Position numbers and translations under genes: made by a program
Notes under the pieces: model-generated
Told to the model about the DNA's origin: nothing
Database searches by the model: none
The model's input: the letters and a program-made list of their open reading frames with translations, nothing else
Assembly (NCBI GenBank): GCA_020352215.1
Contig: CP070675.1
Location: 5,645,033-5,704,094 of the forward strand
From: Phycisphaerales bacterium
GTDB lineage: Bacteria; Planctomycetota; Phycisphaerae; Sedimentisphaerales; Anaerobacaceae
Direction: 5' to 3'
Length of the DNA stretch: 59,062 nt
Shown: positions 9,594-18,563 of the stretch, piece by piece
Position numbering within the stretch: the stretch's first letter is position 1
Layout of the letters: every line of letters begins with the position of its first letter

Positions 9594-9809
9594 ATGCAAG
9601 ACGAACAGGTCCAGCCGCAGAATAGTGAACAAGAAGTGAGGACGGGGGTCCTTTCGCGCTTGACCGGTGCTGGTGAAATAGTGTATCCTTGGGAGTACAA
9701 AGAAGAAAACAGCCTTATGCAGGTTGGCGGCCTCCCCGGCAACGGAAGATATCGGGCGTATATCGCTGATGTCTGGGGGCAGAGCCTTGGGCGACTTGAG
9801 AGGAACTGA
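9594..9809 (+). CDS. Small hypothetical protein of 71 residues
   Basis: A short open frame fills the 252-bp gap between the acetyltransferase and the lipoprotein gene and stops 5 bp before the latter. The peptide is hydrophilic and begins MQDEQVQPQNSEQEVR. It carries GAGEIVYPWEYKEEN and ends WGQSLGRLERN. It has no signal peptide, membrane segment or motif I recognise, and no strong ribosome binding site. Position and orientation make it plausible as a co-transcribed gene, but it could be a chance frame. Confidence 0.4.
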   Translation: MQDEQVQPQNSEQEVRTGVLSRLTGAGEIVYPWEYKEENSLMQVGGLPGNGRYRAYIADVWGQSLGRLERN

Positions 9810-9814
9810 GGACG

Positions 9815-11524
9815 ATGAAAAGAGTACATCTCGTGTTTGTCCTGCTGGTGGTTTTCTCGTCCAGCTGCGCTGAAAGGCAGCATCAGATTGACAGCCTGAC
9901 ACGCGCCACGCCTCCGGCGGGTCCCGGCTACTATGCGGATGCAAGCGGGTGGGATGAGGCACCGCTGAACGAAGATGGCAGTGCCTGGTCCGAAGCGCCG
10001 CCTGTACCTCGAGAGCACGATACCTTGGCACCACTGGGCATGCCGGACCCGAAGCCAAAACCATATATCGAGGCTTACACAGATAAGAAAAGCTATCTTC
10101 CGGGAGAGACCGTCCACTTCCATGTTTCCACAAACGCCGAGACGTACAGCATTGAAATTCGTAAAGAACAATGGAAGCAGACCGTTATTGCCAAGGTTAC
10201 GGACCTGCCAGGCGCCTTCTATGAGACGCCGCCATATGAGGATCGCCCATGGGCGACAGGGGCAAATTGGCCGGTGAGTTATAGCTGGGTCGTGCCGGCC
10301 GAATGGGAGAACGGCAATTATCTTGCGCTCTTGCGGACGAGCAGCGGAGAATATGCCTATGCTTACCATCCCTTCATTGTAAGAACGCGTGTTCGGGGCT
10401 CTCGCAGCAAAGTGGCCTTCGTTATGAATTACAACACCCGGCAGGCATACAACAGATGGGGCGGCAAGAGCCTGTACTTCACTCGCGTGCCCGATGACAA
10501 GCACAAGGGGGTGGAAGTGACTTTTCTGAGGCCCTTTGAAGCATCCGGCGGTCGCGGCAATAACTACTGGGGCCAGTGGGAGGTCAGCAGCCAGCTTATC
10601 GCCGACGGTTTCGACCCAGAGTTTATCACAGAACGGGAAATATACTCTGACCCGACGATTCTGAGGGCATACCATGTGCTGGTATTCGCCGGGCACCATG
10701 AGTACATATCTCGCCGCACTTATGATGCCCTCGAAGCCCACCACCACCGGGGGGGGCATTTGGCCTTTTTCTCAGGAAACGACATCTGGTGGCAAGTCCG
10801 ATTCGAGGACAATGTGAACAGAATGGTCGGCTACCGATCCTACGCACTGCGTGAAGATCCTATGATGGGAGTCGATGACGCCCACGTCACCACCTTGTGG
10901 AAAGAGAAGCCGCTAAACCGCCCGGCAGAAGCACTTCAAGGTGTCTCTTACGTACTGTACTCCTACTGCTTCGAACGAGAAGACTTCATTGTTCAGGACG
11001 CGAACCATTTCATATTTGAAGGGACCGGCTTGCGAAGCGGGGATGCGTTCGGTTACAAGACGGCTTCAGGGGAGACCGACGAGATCGGGCCCAGTTCGCC
11101 GCCCATCATGGATAGTGTATTGGTGGGCCGTAGAGACCGGGTCCGCGAAGGCTACGAATCCTACGTTCAGGTTGACCACGTCGGTGCCACAGCCGTCTAC
11201 TATGAAGATACGCCAGAATACGGTTTCCCTGACGGTCGGGGTGGCCAGGTCTTCTCGGCCGGCACACACCATGGCTGGGGAGACGGGCTCGGTGGTTGGT
11301 CACCGGGTTACCAAAAAGTACGCAGGGCGACTCGCAACATAATTCAGCACATGCTTGACTCGCCGCCGCCACCTGCTTGTCTGCAGGACCTCGCCGTGCT
11401 CGCATCACACTGGCTCGGCGAATGTGAGTCGCCGGATCGCTGTGAATACGCTGACATAGACATGAACGGCACCGTAGACGTGAGGGATTTGGCATATTTT
11501 GCGACGGACTGGTCCAGCAATTGA
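9815..11524 (+). CDS. Lipoprotein with N,N-dimethylformamidase-beta-like domain and C-terminal dockerin
   Basis: A 569-residue exported protein. Residues 1-18 form a lipoprotein signal peptide (MKRVHLVFVLLVVFSSSC, Cys18 as acylation site). The middle resembles the N,N-dimethylformamidase large-subunit family: YTDKKSYLPGETVHFHVS, then VAFVMNYNTRQAYNRWGGKS and a glutamine-amidotransferase-like flavodoxin core with VLVFAGHHEYIS. The final 50 residues are a dockerin/EF-hand-like pair, DLAVLASHWLGEC and ADIDMNGTVDVRDLAYFATD, a style common in planctomycete secreted proteins. The ribosome binding site GAGGAC lies just upstream of the ATG. In a polysaccharide locus it may remodel or bind the product; enzyme activity is not proven, and this family is often annotated from its fold only. 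Confidence 0.78.
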   Translation: MKRVHLVFVLLVVFSSSCAERQHQIDSLTRATPPAGPGYYADASGWDEAPLNEDGSAWSEAPPVPREHDTLAPLGMPDPKPKPYIEAYTDKKSYLPGETVHFHVSTNAETYSIEIRKEQWKQTVIAKVTDLPGAFYETPPYEDRPWATGANWPVSYSWVVPAEWENGNYLALLRTSSGEYAYAYHPFIVRTRVRGSRSKVAFVMNYNTRQAYNRWGGKSLYFTRVPDDKHKGVEVTFLRPFEASGGRGNNYWGQWEVSSQLIADGFDPEFITEREIYSDPTILRAYHVLVFAGHHEYISRRTYDALEAHHHRGGHLAFFSGNDIWWQVRFEDNVNRMVGYRSYALREDPMMGVDDAHVTTLWKEKPLNRPAEALQGVSYVLYSYCFEREDFIVQDANHFIFEGTGLRSGDAFGYKTASGETDEIGPSSPPIMDSVLVGRRDRVREGYESYVQVDHVGATAVYYEDTPEYGFPDGRGGQVFSAGTHHGWGDGLGGWSPGYQKVRRATRNIIQHMLDSPPPPACLQDLAVLASHWLGECESPDRCEYADIDMNGTVDVRDLAYFATDWSSN

Positions 11525-11686
11525 GTCAATCCCAACGCTAACAACCGTCCTCCGCTACAAAAGTCAGTCTGCCGATTCGACAATATGACATGCCCATCTT
11601 TCGCGTGCCGCAACACCTTGTTATTATTTGAGTGATGCCAACACCTGCCTGATTGGGCCTGCCCTGAGATGGTCAAGGGAAAACAA

Positions 11687-12997
11687 ATGAGGATAAGTAT
11701 CTTTGGAACCGGCTACGTAGGAGTCGTCAGCGGGGCTTGTCTACTGAAGGACGGCCACGAGATTGTCGGAGTGGACCCGGTTGTTGCGAAGGTTGCGGAC
11801 CTATCCCAAGGTCACTCACCGGTCCAGGAACCAGGCGTGGCCGCACTGCTCGCTGAAGGGCACAGGACTAACCGACTGAAGGCGACCAGCGAAGCCTCAG
11901 AGGCAGTAAACGGCAGTGACATGGTGTGGATATGCGTGGGAACTCCATCGAAAGCCGATGGAAGCATCAGCCTTTCGGCAATCCAGACGGTTACAAAACA
12001 GATAGGTCAGGCACTTCGCGACTCACGCAGTCGTCCGCTCTTAGTACTTCGCAGCACGTGCCTGCCGGGGACTACAACCAATCACGTCATTCCCCTTTTG
12101 CAGGATGAATCCGGGCTGACGGTCGGCAAGGACATCAACGTGGCTTATCACCCGGAATTCCTGAGGGAAGGAACAGCGGTGCGGGATTTCTATGACCCAC
12201 CCAAGATAGTCGTGGGTGAGGCTCAGCGAGGCGCCGCCGACCTGCTGCTGAACCTCTACGAGAAATACGAAGCGCCGCGATTTCGGCTCGAATTGGCCGA
12301 AGCAGAGATGGTCAAATACTGTGACAACCTCTTTCACGCCTTGAAGATAACCTTCGCTAACGAGATTGCGGCGGTGGCGAAATCGGCAGACGTCGACGCA
12401 CGCAAGGTGGCGGAAGTTTTCTGCGCCGACACTAAACTGAACATCAGTTCACACTACTTGCGCCCCGGTTTCGCCTTCGGTGGCTCGTGTCTGCCAAAGG
12501 ATTTGCGGGCGATTCAGCGGCTTGCCTCGCTCAAATCGCTGCATCTTCCCATGCTTCAGAGCATACTCGAAAGCAATGAAGCCCAGATCGGCAGTCTCGT
12601 GGAAAGAATTCTGACACACCGTCCACGCGCAGTGGGAATGGTGGGCCTGGCCTTCAAGCCGAACACAGACGACATGCGTGAAAGCCCGTACGTGACGGTT
12701 GCAAAGGCCCTGATCGGGGAGGGCATTGAGTTGCGTATTTATGATCCCACAGTCCAACCGGACCGGTTGATAGGGAGCAACAAAGAACAAGTAAAGAAGG
12801 CGCTGCGACATCTGGAGGAACTGTTGGTGGAGTCACCGGAAGACCTCTCTGCTGTCGATTTGATTGTTGTAAACCATCCGATTGTGGATGCCGATTGTAT
12901 TGGCCATTGGCTCGAAGCCGGCATAGGCGTGCTGGACCTGGCTGACATCAAAGGTGTAAATCGCCACGCGGGCGGCTACGAGGGAATATACTGGTAG
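11687..12997 (+). CDS. algD: GDP-mannose 6-dehydrogenase
   Basis: Nucleotide-sugar dehydrogenase of 436 residues, the same length as Pseudomonas AlgD. It oxidises GDP-mannose twice with NAD+ to GDP-mannuronate. The N-terminal NAD site is ISIFGTGYVGVV. YHPEFLREGTA, the central VKYCDNLFHALKITFANE helix and the catalytic-cysteine motif FGGSCLPKDLRAI are all present. SCLPKD followed by R, and the terminal EGIYW, match the GDP-mannose type rather than the UDP-ManNAc type (which has GGHCIPVDP). Start: ATG 11687 has AAGGGA eight bases upstream; the frame also extends to ATG 11669. The product would supply a mannuronic-acid-type residue for the surface polysaccharide. Confidence 0.85.
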   Translation: MRISIFGTGYVGVVSGACLLKDGHEIVGVDPVVAKVADLSQGHSPVQEPGVAALLAEGHRTNRLKATSEASEAVNGSDMVWICVGTPSKADGSISLSAIQTVTKQIGQALRDSRSRPLLVLRSTCLPGTTTNHVIPLLQDESGLTVGKDINVAYHPEFLREGTAVRDFYDPPKIVVGEAQRGAADLLLNLYEKYEAPRFRLELAEAEMVKYCDNLFHALKITFANEIAAVAKSADVDARKVAEVFCADTKLNISSHYLRPGFAFGGSCLPKDLRAIQRLASLKSLHLPMLQSILESNEAQIGSLVERILTHRPRAVGMVGLAFKPNTDDMRESPYVTVAKALIGEGIELRIYDPTVQPDRLIGSNKEQVKKALRHLEELLVESPEDLSAVDLIVVNHPIVDADCIGHWLEAGIGVLDLADIKGVNRHAGGYEGIYW

Positions 12998-13006
12998 AAT
13001 CCTAAA

Positions 13007-14242
13007 GTGAACATACTCTATCTGCATCAGTATTTCGCATCAAGAAAAGGCATGACGGGGACACGGTCCTACGAGTTCAGCAGGTACCTCGTAGGCAAAG
13101 GCCACCACGTCACGATGATTACCTCAGGCGTGGCTAACAACGAGTTCCCCGTGCCGCCGGCCAAGGACAGCGCCGACTTTGACGCCGACGGCATCAAAGT
13201 CGTGTCCATAGCCGCCGCGTACAACAATCCGCAAGTTGGCACAGGCATGGGTGGGTGGCAACGTATGCTGAAGTTCTACCAGTTCACATGGTTGGCTGCG
13301 CGCATAGGCAAGCAACTTGCCAAGCCGGATGTTGTCTTCGCCACACACACGCCGCTGACCGTCGGGCTGGCGGGCACAGCTCTGGCCCACCACTTCAACG
13401 TTCCGTTCGTTTTCGAAGTGCGCGACCTTTGGCCGGAGGCACTCGTGAATGTAGGGGCTCTGAAGAACCCCTTAGCCATCTGGTGGCTAAGGCGAATGGC
13501 AAGTAGGATATATGGAGCGGCCGGGCATATCGTCGCCCTGTCGCCCGGGATGAAGGCGGGCATCGTCCGCACGGGCGTTCCGGCCGAGAAGGTCACCACG
13601 ATTCCAAATGCAAGTGACTTGGACCTGTTCCGGCCCGACCTGGACGGTTCGGGTTCGCGGGCAAGGCTCGGCCTCGGGGACCGGTTCGCCGCCGTCTACT
13701 TCGGAGCTATGGGGATGGCAAACGGACTCGAATACGTGATCGATGCTGCACGAATCCTGAGAGAGCGCGGCAGCAATCATATCGTGCTCGTTCTGCACGG
13801 TGACGGTGGACGACGGCTGGAACTAGAGAAGATGGCCCGCGAACACAGCCCGACAAACGTGGTCTTTAGTGACTTGGTGCCCGACAAGGCGGAAGTCGCC
13901 CACATCGTCGCCGGCTGCAACGTTTGCATGACCATCTACCGGGCAGCCAAAGAACACACCTGGTCCCCGAACAAGATGTTCGATGCTCTGGCAGCGGGCA
14001 GACCAGTTCTCATAAACGTCCCGGGCTGGCTGGGCGAGACCATTGAGAACAACAATTGTGGCAAAAGTCTCGACCCACATCAGCCAGAAGCCCTGGCCGA
14101 CGTACTCGAAGAGCTGTCAGCAAAACCGGAGCTGTGTAGGGAAATGGGCAAAAATGCCCGCGCACTTGCCGAACGGGAATTCAGTCGGGAAAAACTTGCC
14201 GGCCGCCTCGAGGATACACTATTGAAGGCTATAGGAGGATAG
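13007..14242 (+). CDS. Glycosyltransferase family 4 (WbuB-like)
   Basis: A 411-residue GT-B enzyme starting at GTG 13007, ten bases after algD. The start LYLHQYFASRKGMTGTRSYE and the early FEVRDLWPEALVNVGAL are characteristic of WbuB-type GT4 enzymes, which act on lipid-linked GlcNAc/FucNAc acceptors. The donor domain contains AVYFGAMGMANGLEYVIDAA and SPNKMFDALAAGRPVLINV, in the position of the GT4 E-x7-E element (here K..FD.LA.G). It is followed closely by a UDP-GlcNAc 2-epimerase gene, suggesting an N-acetylated sugar donor. Confidence 0.87.
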   Translation: MNILYLHQYFASRKGMTGTRSYEFSRYLVGKGHHVTMITSGVANNEFPVPPAKDSADFDADGIKVVSIAAAYNNPQVGTGMGGWQRMLKFYQFTWLAARIGKQLAKPDVVFATHTPLTVGLAGTALAHHFNVPFVFEVRDLWPEALVNVGALKNPLAIWWLRRMASRIYGAAGHIVALSPGMKAGIVRTGVPAEKVTTIPNASDLDLFRPDLDGSGSRARLGLGDRFAAVYFGAMGMANGLEYVIDAARILRERGSNHIVLVLHGDGGRRLELEKMAREHSPTNVVFSDLVPDKAEVAHIVAGCNVCMTIYRAAKEHTWSPNKMFDALAAGRPVLINVPGWLGETIENNNCGKSLDPHQPEALADVLEELSAKPELCREMGKNARALAEREFSREKLAGRLEDTLLKAIGG

Positions 14243-14250
14243 TAGCAACC

Positions 14251-15342
14251 ATGAAAATCGTGAACGTTGTTGGCGCACGCCCCAACTTTATGAAAATCGC
14301 TCCGCTGTATGGATCGTACAAGCTGCACGACGACATCGAGCCAGTGCTCGTTCATACAGGTCAGCACTACGACGAAAAAATGAGCGAGCTGTTCTTCAGG
14401 CAACTGGAAATTCCCGAGCCGGACGTGAACCTTGAGGTGGGTTCAGCATCTCACGCGGTGCAGACAGCAGAGATTATGAAAAGGTTTGAGCCCGTGCTCA
14501 TCGAGCACCGGCCCGACGCCGTACTCGTCGTCGGCGACGTAAACAGCACAATCTCCTGTGGGCTGGTCGCAGTCAAACTTGGAATAAAGCTGGTTCACAT
14601 AGAAGCGGGATTGCGCAGCTATGATCGCAGCATGCCCGAGGAGATTAACCGAGTGCTGACCGACTCGATTAGCGACCTGCTATTCTGCACCGAACAAAGT
14701 GGCGTCGACAATCTGATACGTGAGGGCATATCAAAAGACAAGGTCTTTCTGGTTGGAAACGTGATGATTGATGCCTTGGTGCGAAACAGAGAAAAGGCTG
14801 AAAAGTCAACTGTCCTTGATAAGCTCGGCCTGGACCCGCAAGGCTACGCGGCCCTGACACTACACCGTCCATCGAACGTTGACGACGCCGCGGTCCTGAG
14901 CAACATCATTGACGCGATCGAGGTGATACAAAAGCATATGCCGGTAGTATTCCCCATACACCCCAGAACCCGGAAGCATCTGGATTCGACGCCGCTGGGG
15001 CAGCGAATCGAGGGCATGAAGAGGATTTTATTGACCGAGCCCCTTTCCTATCTTGATTTCTCAAAACTGATGTCGTCTGCTAAATTGGTGCTCACAGATT
15101 CCGGGGGGATTCAGGAGGAGACGACGTTTCTAAGAATACCGTGTCTCACATTGAGGGAGAATACGGAAAGGCCCGTCACGGTTGAATTAGGCACAAATCA
15201 GGTAGTTGGCGTAACCACCGAGAGAATTCTCGAGGCGTTCGAAGACGTCATGAACGCTGGGAACGTTGAGTGCGAGACGCCGCCACTCTGGGACGGGCAT
15301 GCTTCGGAGCGAATTGCGAAGATACTTCTGGACAAGATTTGA
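14251..15342 (+). CDS. wecB: UDP-N-acetylglucosamine 2-epimerase (non-hydrolysing)
   Basis: A 363-residue enzyme converting UDP-GlcNAc to UDP-ManNAc. The family landmarks are in order: the N-terminal GARPNFMKIAPL, HTGQHYDEKMSELFF, VVGDVNST with the catalytic Asp, HIEAGLRSYDRSMPEEINR with the catalytic Glu residues, TLHRPSNVDD with the conserved His, and LTDSGGIQEE for UDP binding. AGGAGG is present 12 bases before the ATG. It is flanked by two WbuB-like glycosyltransferases, which likely use its product or a derivative. Length is normal for the family. Confidence 0.95.
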   Translation: MKIVNVVGARPNFMKIAPLYGSYKLHDDIEPVLVHTGQHYDEKMSELFFRQLEIPEPDVNLEVGSASHAVQTAEIMKRFEPVLIEHRPDAVLVVGDVNSTISCGLVAVKLGIKLVHIEAGLRSYDRSMPEEINRVLTDSISDLLFCTEQSGVDNLIREGISKDKVFLVGNVMIDALVRNREKAEKSTVLDKLGLDPQGYAALTLHRPSNVDDAAVLSNIIDAIEVIQKHMPVVFPIHPRTRKHLDSTPLGQRIEGMKRILLTEPLSYLDFSKLMSSAKLVLTDSGGIQEETTFLRIPCLTLRENTERPVTVELGTNQVVGVTTERILEAFEDVMNAGNVECETPPLWDGHASERIAKILLDKI

Positions 15343-15499
15343 GAGCGCGTCCTGGATGTATCATGACATGCGATAAAAGCTGACCGGTCTTGGCCAGAAC
15401 GTCTCCTGGAGCTCTGCGTGTCCGCGGCACATCCCTGATGGCTCACTATCGTCAAATGCCCTTAACGGGCATGCGCCGCAGCTTGTACAGAGAATACTT

Positions 15500-16747
15500 A
15501 TGAGACTTCTCATCGTTACACAATATTTTCCACCGGAGATGGGTGCCCCACAAGCACGGCTATATGAATTGGCCAAACGCCTGCAAGGGATGGGCCACGA
15601 AATCACCGTTCTTACGAGCTTGCCCAACTATCCGACAGGAAAGATATTCAAGGAATATCGGGGCAGGGCAAGGATGAGTGAAGCCATGGAAGGGATGCGC
15701 GTGGTCCGAACCTGCCTGTATCCCTCAAATTCCAGCAAGACTCTTCCTCGATTAGTCAGCTATTTGTCGTTCGGTTTCAGCAGCGTATTGCTGGGCGCCT
15801 GGGGCTTGGGCAAGCAAGACGTAGTGTTGATCGAAAGTCCCCCGCTGTTCCTTGTTCCTTTCGCCCTATTTGTGAGCAAGATTGTCCGCGGCAGAGCCGT
15901 GATGATGGTCTCGGATATCTGGCCTGATATTATCATTCGTATGGGCCACGCCTCAGAAAAAAGCCTCTCCGTGAAAGCAATGCTGTGGTTGGAAAAGCTC
16001 TCGTACAAGCATTCTTGTGCGGTCGCCACAACGAATCCCGGAGCCCGAGACCAGATTCAGGGGCGTTTCCCCAATTTGGAAAACGTTACGGTAATATCCA
16101 ATGGCGTAGACACGGAGATGTTCTCTGCCAAGTTCAGCAGCCAAGAGCGCCGCAGGGCACTCGGTGCCAGGCCGGACGACCTCCTTGTTGGCTACTGTGG
16201 TCTGCATGGACTGGCCCAGGGTCTCGACGTCGTGCTCGAAGCAGCGCTGAAGCTGAAGGATAAGCCGGACATAAAACTCGTCATGATTGGGGACGGCCCA
16301 ACGAAGGAAGAGCTTGTGCGAAAGGCCGAGGCAATGGCCTTGAAGAACCTTACTTTCATCGATCGTCAGCCGAAAAGTGAGATGCCCGAGATTCTCGCAT
16401 CACTCGACGTGAGTTTGGTTCCGCTCGCCGCGCGCTTTCCAGGAACGATGCCGTCAAAGGTGTACGAGGCACTGGCATCAGGCACTATTCCGATCGTGGC
16501 CAAGGGTTGCGAAGCCGAGGCACTCATAACTCAGTTCGACGCCGGGCGCTCTTATGAACCGGGCGACTCACAGGAAATGGCAACGGCAATTCTCGACTTG
16601 TGTGAAGATACATCGGTCCTCGAGCGTACCAGGAACAACTGCCTGAGCCTCTCTAAGCGCTTTGACAGAAGCGTTATAGCACGGCGGACAGAGACGATAT
16701 TGGCGGCCGTAAGTGAGGACAAGCCCGTACCGAAAGTAAGTTGGTAA
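15500..16747 (+). CDS. Glycosyltransferase family 4 (WbuB-like)
   Basis: A 415-residue GT-B enzyme. The N-terminal motif is LIVTQYFPPEMGAPQARLYE, followed by TVLTSLPNYPTG and VSDIWPDIIIRMG, a pattern typical of the WbuB/WcaI subgroup. The donor-domain helix is MPSKVYEALASGTIPIVAKG, with the acidic residues of the GT4 motif at about 316-330. It is separated from wecB by 157 bp with no supported gene. It is the fourth GT4 gene of the locus, so the repeat unit probably has at least four or five sugars, counting the priming residue. Confidence 0.87.
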   Translation: MRLLIVTQYFPPEMGAPQARLYELAKRLQGMGHEITVLTSLPNYPTGKIFKEYRGRARMSEAMEGMRVVRTCLYPSNSSKTLPRLVSYLSFGFSSVLLGAWGLGKQDVVLIESPPLFLVPFALFVSKIVRGRAVMMVSDIWPDIIIRMGHASEKSLSVKAMLWLEKLSYKHSCAVATTNPGARDQIQGRFPNLENVTVISNGVDTEMFSAKFSSQERRRALGARPDDLLVGYCGLHGLAQGLDVVLEAALKLKDKPDIKLVMIGDGPTKEELVRKAEAMALKNLTFIDRQPKSEMPEILASLDVSLVPLAARFPGTMPSKVYEALASGTIPIVAKGCEAEALITQFDAGRSYEPGDSQEMATAILDLCEDTSVLERTRNNCLSLSKRFDRSVIARRTETILAAVSEDKPVPKVSW

Positions 16748-16755
16748 GTCACTAG

Positions 16756-17925
16756 ATGTCGATCATGGCTGCAAAGCGCAAAAGTGAATATGAATCAGCT
16801 TTCGCTGCTCGGTTTGGCCAAGCGCACGCCCTATGCTTCTGGAAGGGACGCGTCGCCCTGTACGTGATATTGAAGGGGATGGGGGTCGGGCCCGGCGACG
16901 AAATCATTCTCCCCGGATACACGTGCGTAATGGACGTCAACCCGATCAAGTACCTTGGGGCCAAACCTGTATACGTTGATATCGAGCCGGCAACGTTCAA
17001 CATTGATGTCAGTATCATACAGGACAAGGTCACGCCAAATACCAGAGCCATCATTGCTCAGCACACATACGGGTATCCCTGTGACATGGATGCCATACAA
17101 AACATCGCCGACAGAAATGGTATTACTGTGATCGAAGACTGTTGTCTTGCCTTCGGCTCACAATACAAGGGAAAAATGTTAGGGACGTTCGGGAAAGCCG
17201 CGTACTTCTCATTCCAATGGAACAAACCCTACACGACAGGACTGGGGGGCATGGCAATCACCAACGATCCTGAACTGGCAGAGGCAATTGCACGATTGCG
17301 AACAGTGGAGATTTGCCAGCCTTCAAGCAGAGAGGTGTTCATGCTGTGGGCACAGTTGGTTGTCTACCGGCTGTTCGTGTATCCAAGGACGACAGCATTA
17401 GCCCAAAGGCTCTTCAGATATCTGACGCAGAAGGGGGCCGTGGTAGGATCGTCGAACACGTGTGAGTTTGAGCCTATTATGGCCGAGGACTTCTTCAAGG
17501 ACTCGAGCTCCGTACAGGCTCGCGCAGGTCTCAGGCAGCTTAAGAAGATCGAGCAAAACATCGGGCACCGCAGGAAAACAGCGCAGCTGTACGATCAACT
17601 TCTTGAAGAAAAGGGCTGGAGTGCACGTAAGTATGACGTGTCACAAATGGATCCTGTCATGGTAAGATACCCGGTCAGAATAACCGAAAAAGACCGAGCC
17701 CTTACCGAGGCGGGAACTGCTGGGATTGAACTGGGCAGTTGGTTCGAGGGCCCCTTGCACCCCGCCGAGACACCTCTGGCGGCCTACGACTATGAAATGG
17801 GAATGTGTCCTGAAGCGGAAAAGGCAAGCCGGGAGGTTGTCAATTTGCCCATACATCCGCGAGTAAGCGAACGTACTGCCCGAAAAAGCGTGGAGTTCAT
17901 AACGCATTTTACCGAGGCAAAGTGA
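16756..17925 (+). CDS. DegT/DnrJ/EryC1/StrS-family PLP aminotransferase
   Basis: A 389-residue fold-type I aminotransferase that usually makes amino sugars from keto nucleotide sugars. PDEIILPGYTC-like (GDEIILPGYTCVMDV), VIEDCCLAFGSQYKG with Asp128 as PLP ring-N ligand, and FSFQWNKPYTTGLGGM with Lys157 as the Schiff-base lysine are visible. The lysine motif is unusual: most members have SF...K.i..GEGG, whereas this one has WNKP...GLGG. The stop overlaps the GTG start of the priming transferase by four bases, so the two are coupled. A role in preparing the sugar transferred by the next gene product is inferred. Confidence 0.83.
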   Translation: MSIMAAKRKSEYESAFAARFGQAHALCFWKGRVALYVILKGMGVGPGDEIILPGYTCVMDVNPIKYLGAKPVYVDIEPATFNIDVSIIQDKVTPNTRAIIAQHTYGYPCDMDAIQNIADRNGITVIEDCCLAFGSQYKGKMLGTFGKAAYFSFQWNKPYTTGLGGMAITNDPELAEAIARLRTVEICQPSSREVFMLWAQLVVYRLFVYPRTTALAQRLFRYLTQKGAVVGSSNTCEFEPIMAEDFFKDSSSVQARAGLRQLKKIEQNIGHRRKTAQLYDQLLEEKGWSARKYDVSQMDPVMVRYPVRITEKDRALTEAGTAGIELGSWFEGPLHPAETPLAAYDYEMGMCPEAEKASREVVNLPIHPRVSERTARKSVEFITHFTEAK

Positions 17926-18521
17926 AAAGGCTCCTCGACATTCTGGTCTGCCTGCCAGCGACAGCGCTTCTGCTGCCCGTTCTCGGCCTGGTTGCCATGG
18001 TGATAAAGCTGACGAGCAGGGGACCTGCGATCTTCAGCCAGGAAAGGGCCGGAAAAGACGGCAAACCCTTTGTTTTCCACAAGTTCCGCACGATGAAGCT
18101 CGATTCCGACCCATTTGGGCCAAGCCCCAAATCCGGCGAGGATCCGAGACTAACGCGAATTGGGCGGTTTCTGAGGGAATATTCACTTGATGAATTGCCA
18201 CAATTGTATAATATACTGAAAGGAGACATGAGCCTGGTTGGACCTCGCCCGCTGTATCTTTCGCAGATGACTGAGTGGGACCAACGTCAGATGAAGCGGC
18301 TGCTGGTTAAGCCCGGCTTGACGGGGCTGGCGCAGGTTTCGGGACGGGCAGAACTGACACGCGAAGAGAAGCTTGAACTCGACGTTAAGTACGTCGAGAC
18401 GGCGACTTTGCGGCTTGATTGCAAGATACTCTTTGCGACCGTTGCTCGTGTGCTCGGGCGAACGGGGATTTACGAACGAAGATACTCCAAGGCCGAATAT
18501 ACGCGAAAAGAAGGTCAATAG
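17922..18521 (+). CDS. Initiating sugar-1-phosphate transferase (monotopic phosphoglycosyl transferase, PglC-like size)
   Basis: A 199-residue bacterial sugar transferase. A single N-terminal hydrophobic segment (about 9-30) enters the membrane. FSQERAGKDGKPFVFHKFRT, SLDELPQLYNILKGDMSLVG with the catalytic Asp-Glu pair, GPRPL and KPGLTGLAQVSGR follow. These are the signature blocks of small PglC-type phosphoglycosyl transferases. It transfers a sugar phosphate from a UDP-sugar to undecaprenyl phosphate and so starts repeat-unit assembly. It starts with GTG overlapping the preceding stop (GTGA). It is the last clear polysaccharide gene of the locus. Confidence 0.92.
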   Translation: MKRLLDILVCLPATALLLPVLGLVAMVIKLTSRGPAIFSQERAGKDGKPFVFHKFRTMKLDSDPFGPSPKSGEDPRLTRIGRFLREYSLDELPQLYNILKGDMSLVGPRPLYLSQMTEWDQRQMKRLLVKPGLTGLAQVSGRAELTREEKLELDVKYVETATLRLDCKILFATVARVLGRTGIYERRYSKAEYTRKEGQ

Positions 18522-18563
18522 TGGATATAGACGAGGCCAGCAGGTAACTGAGGCTTGCATTTT

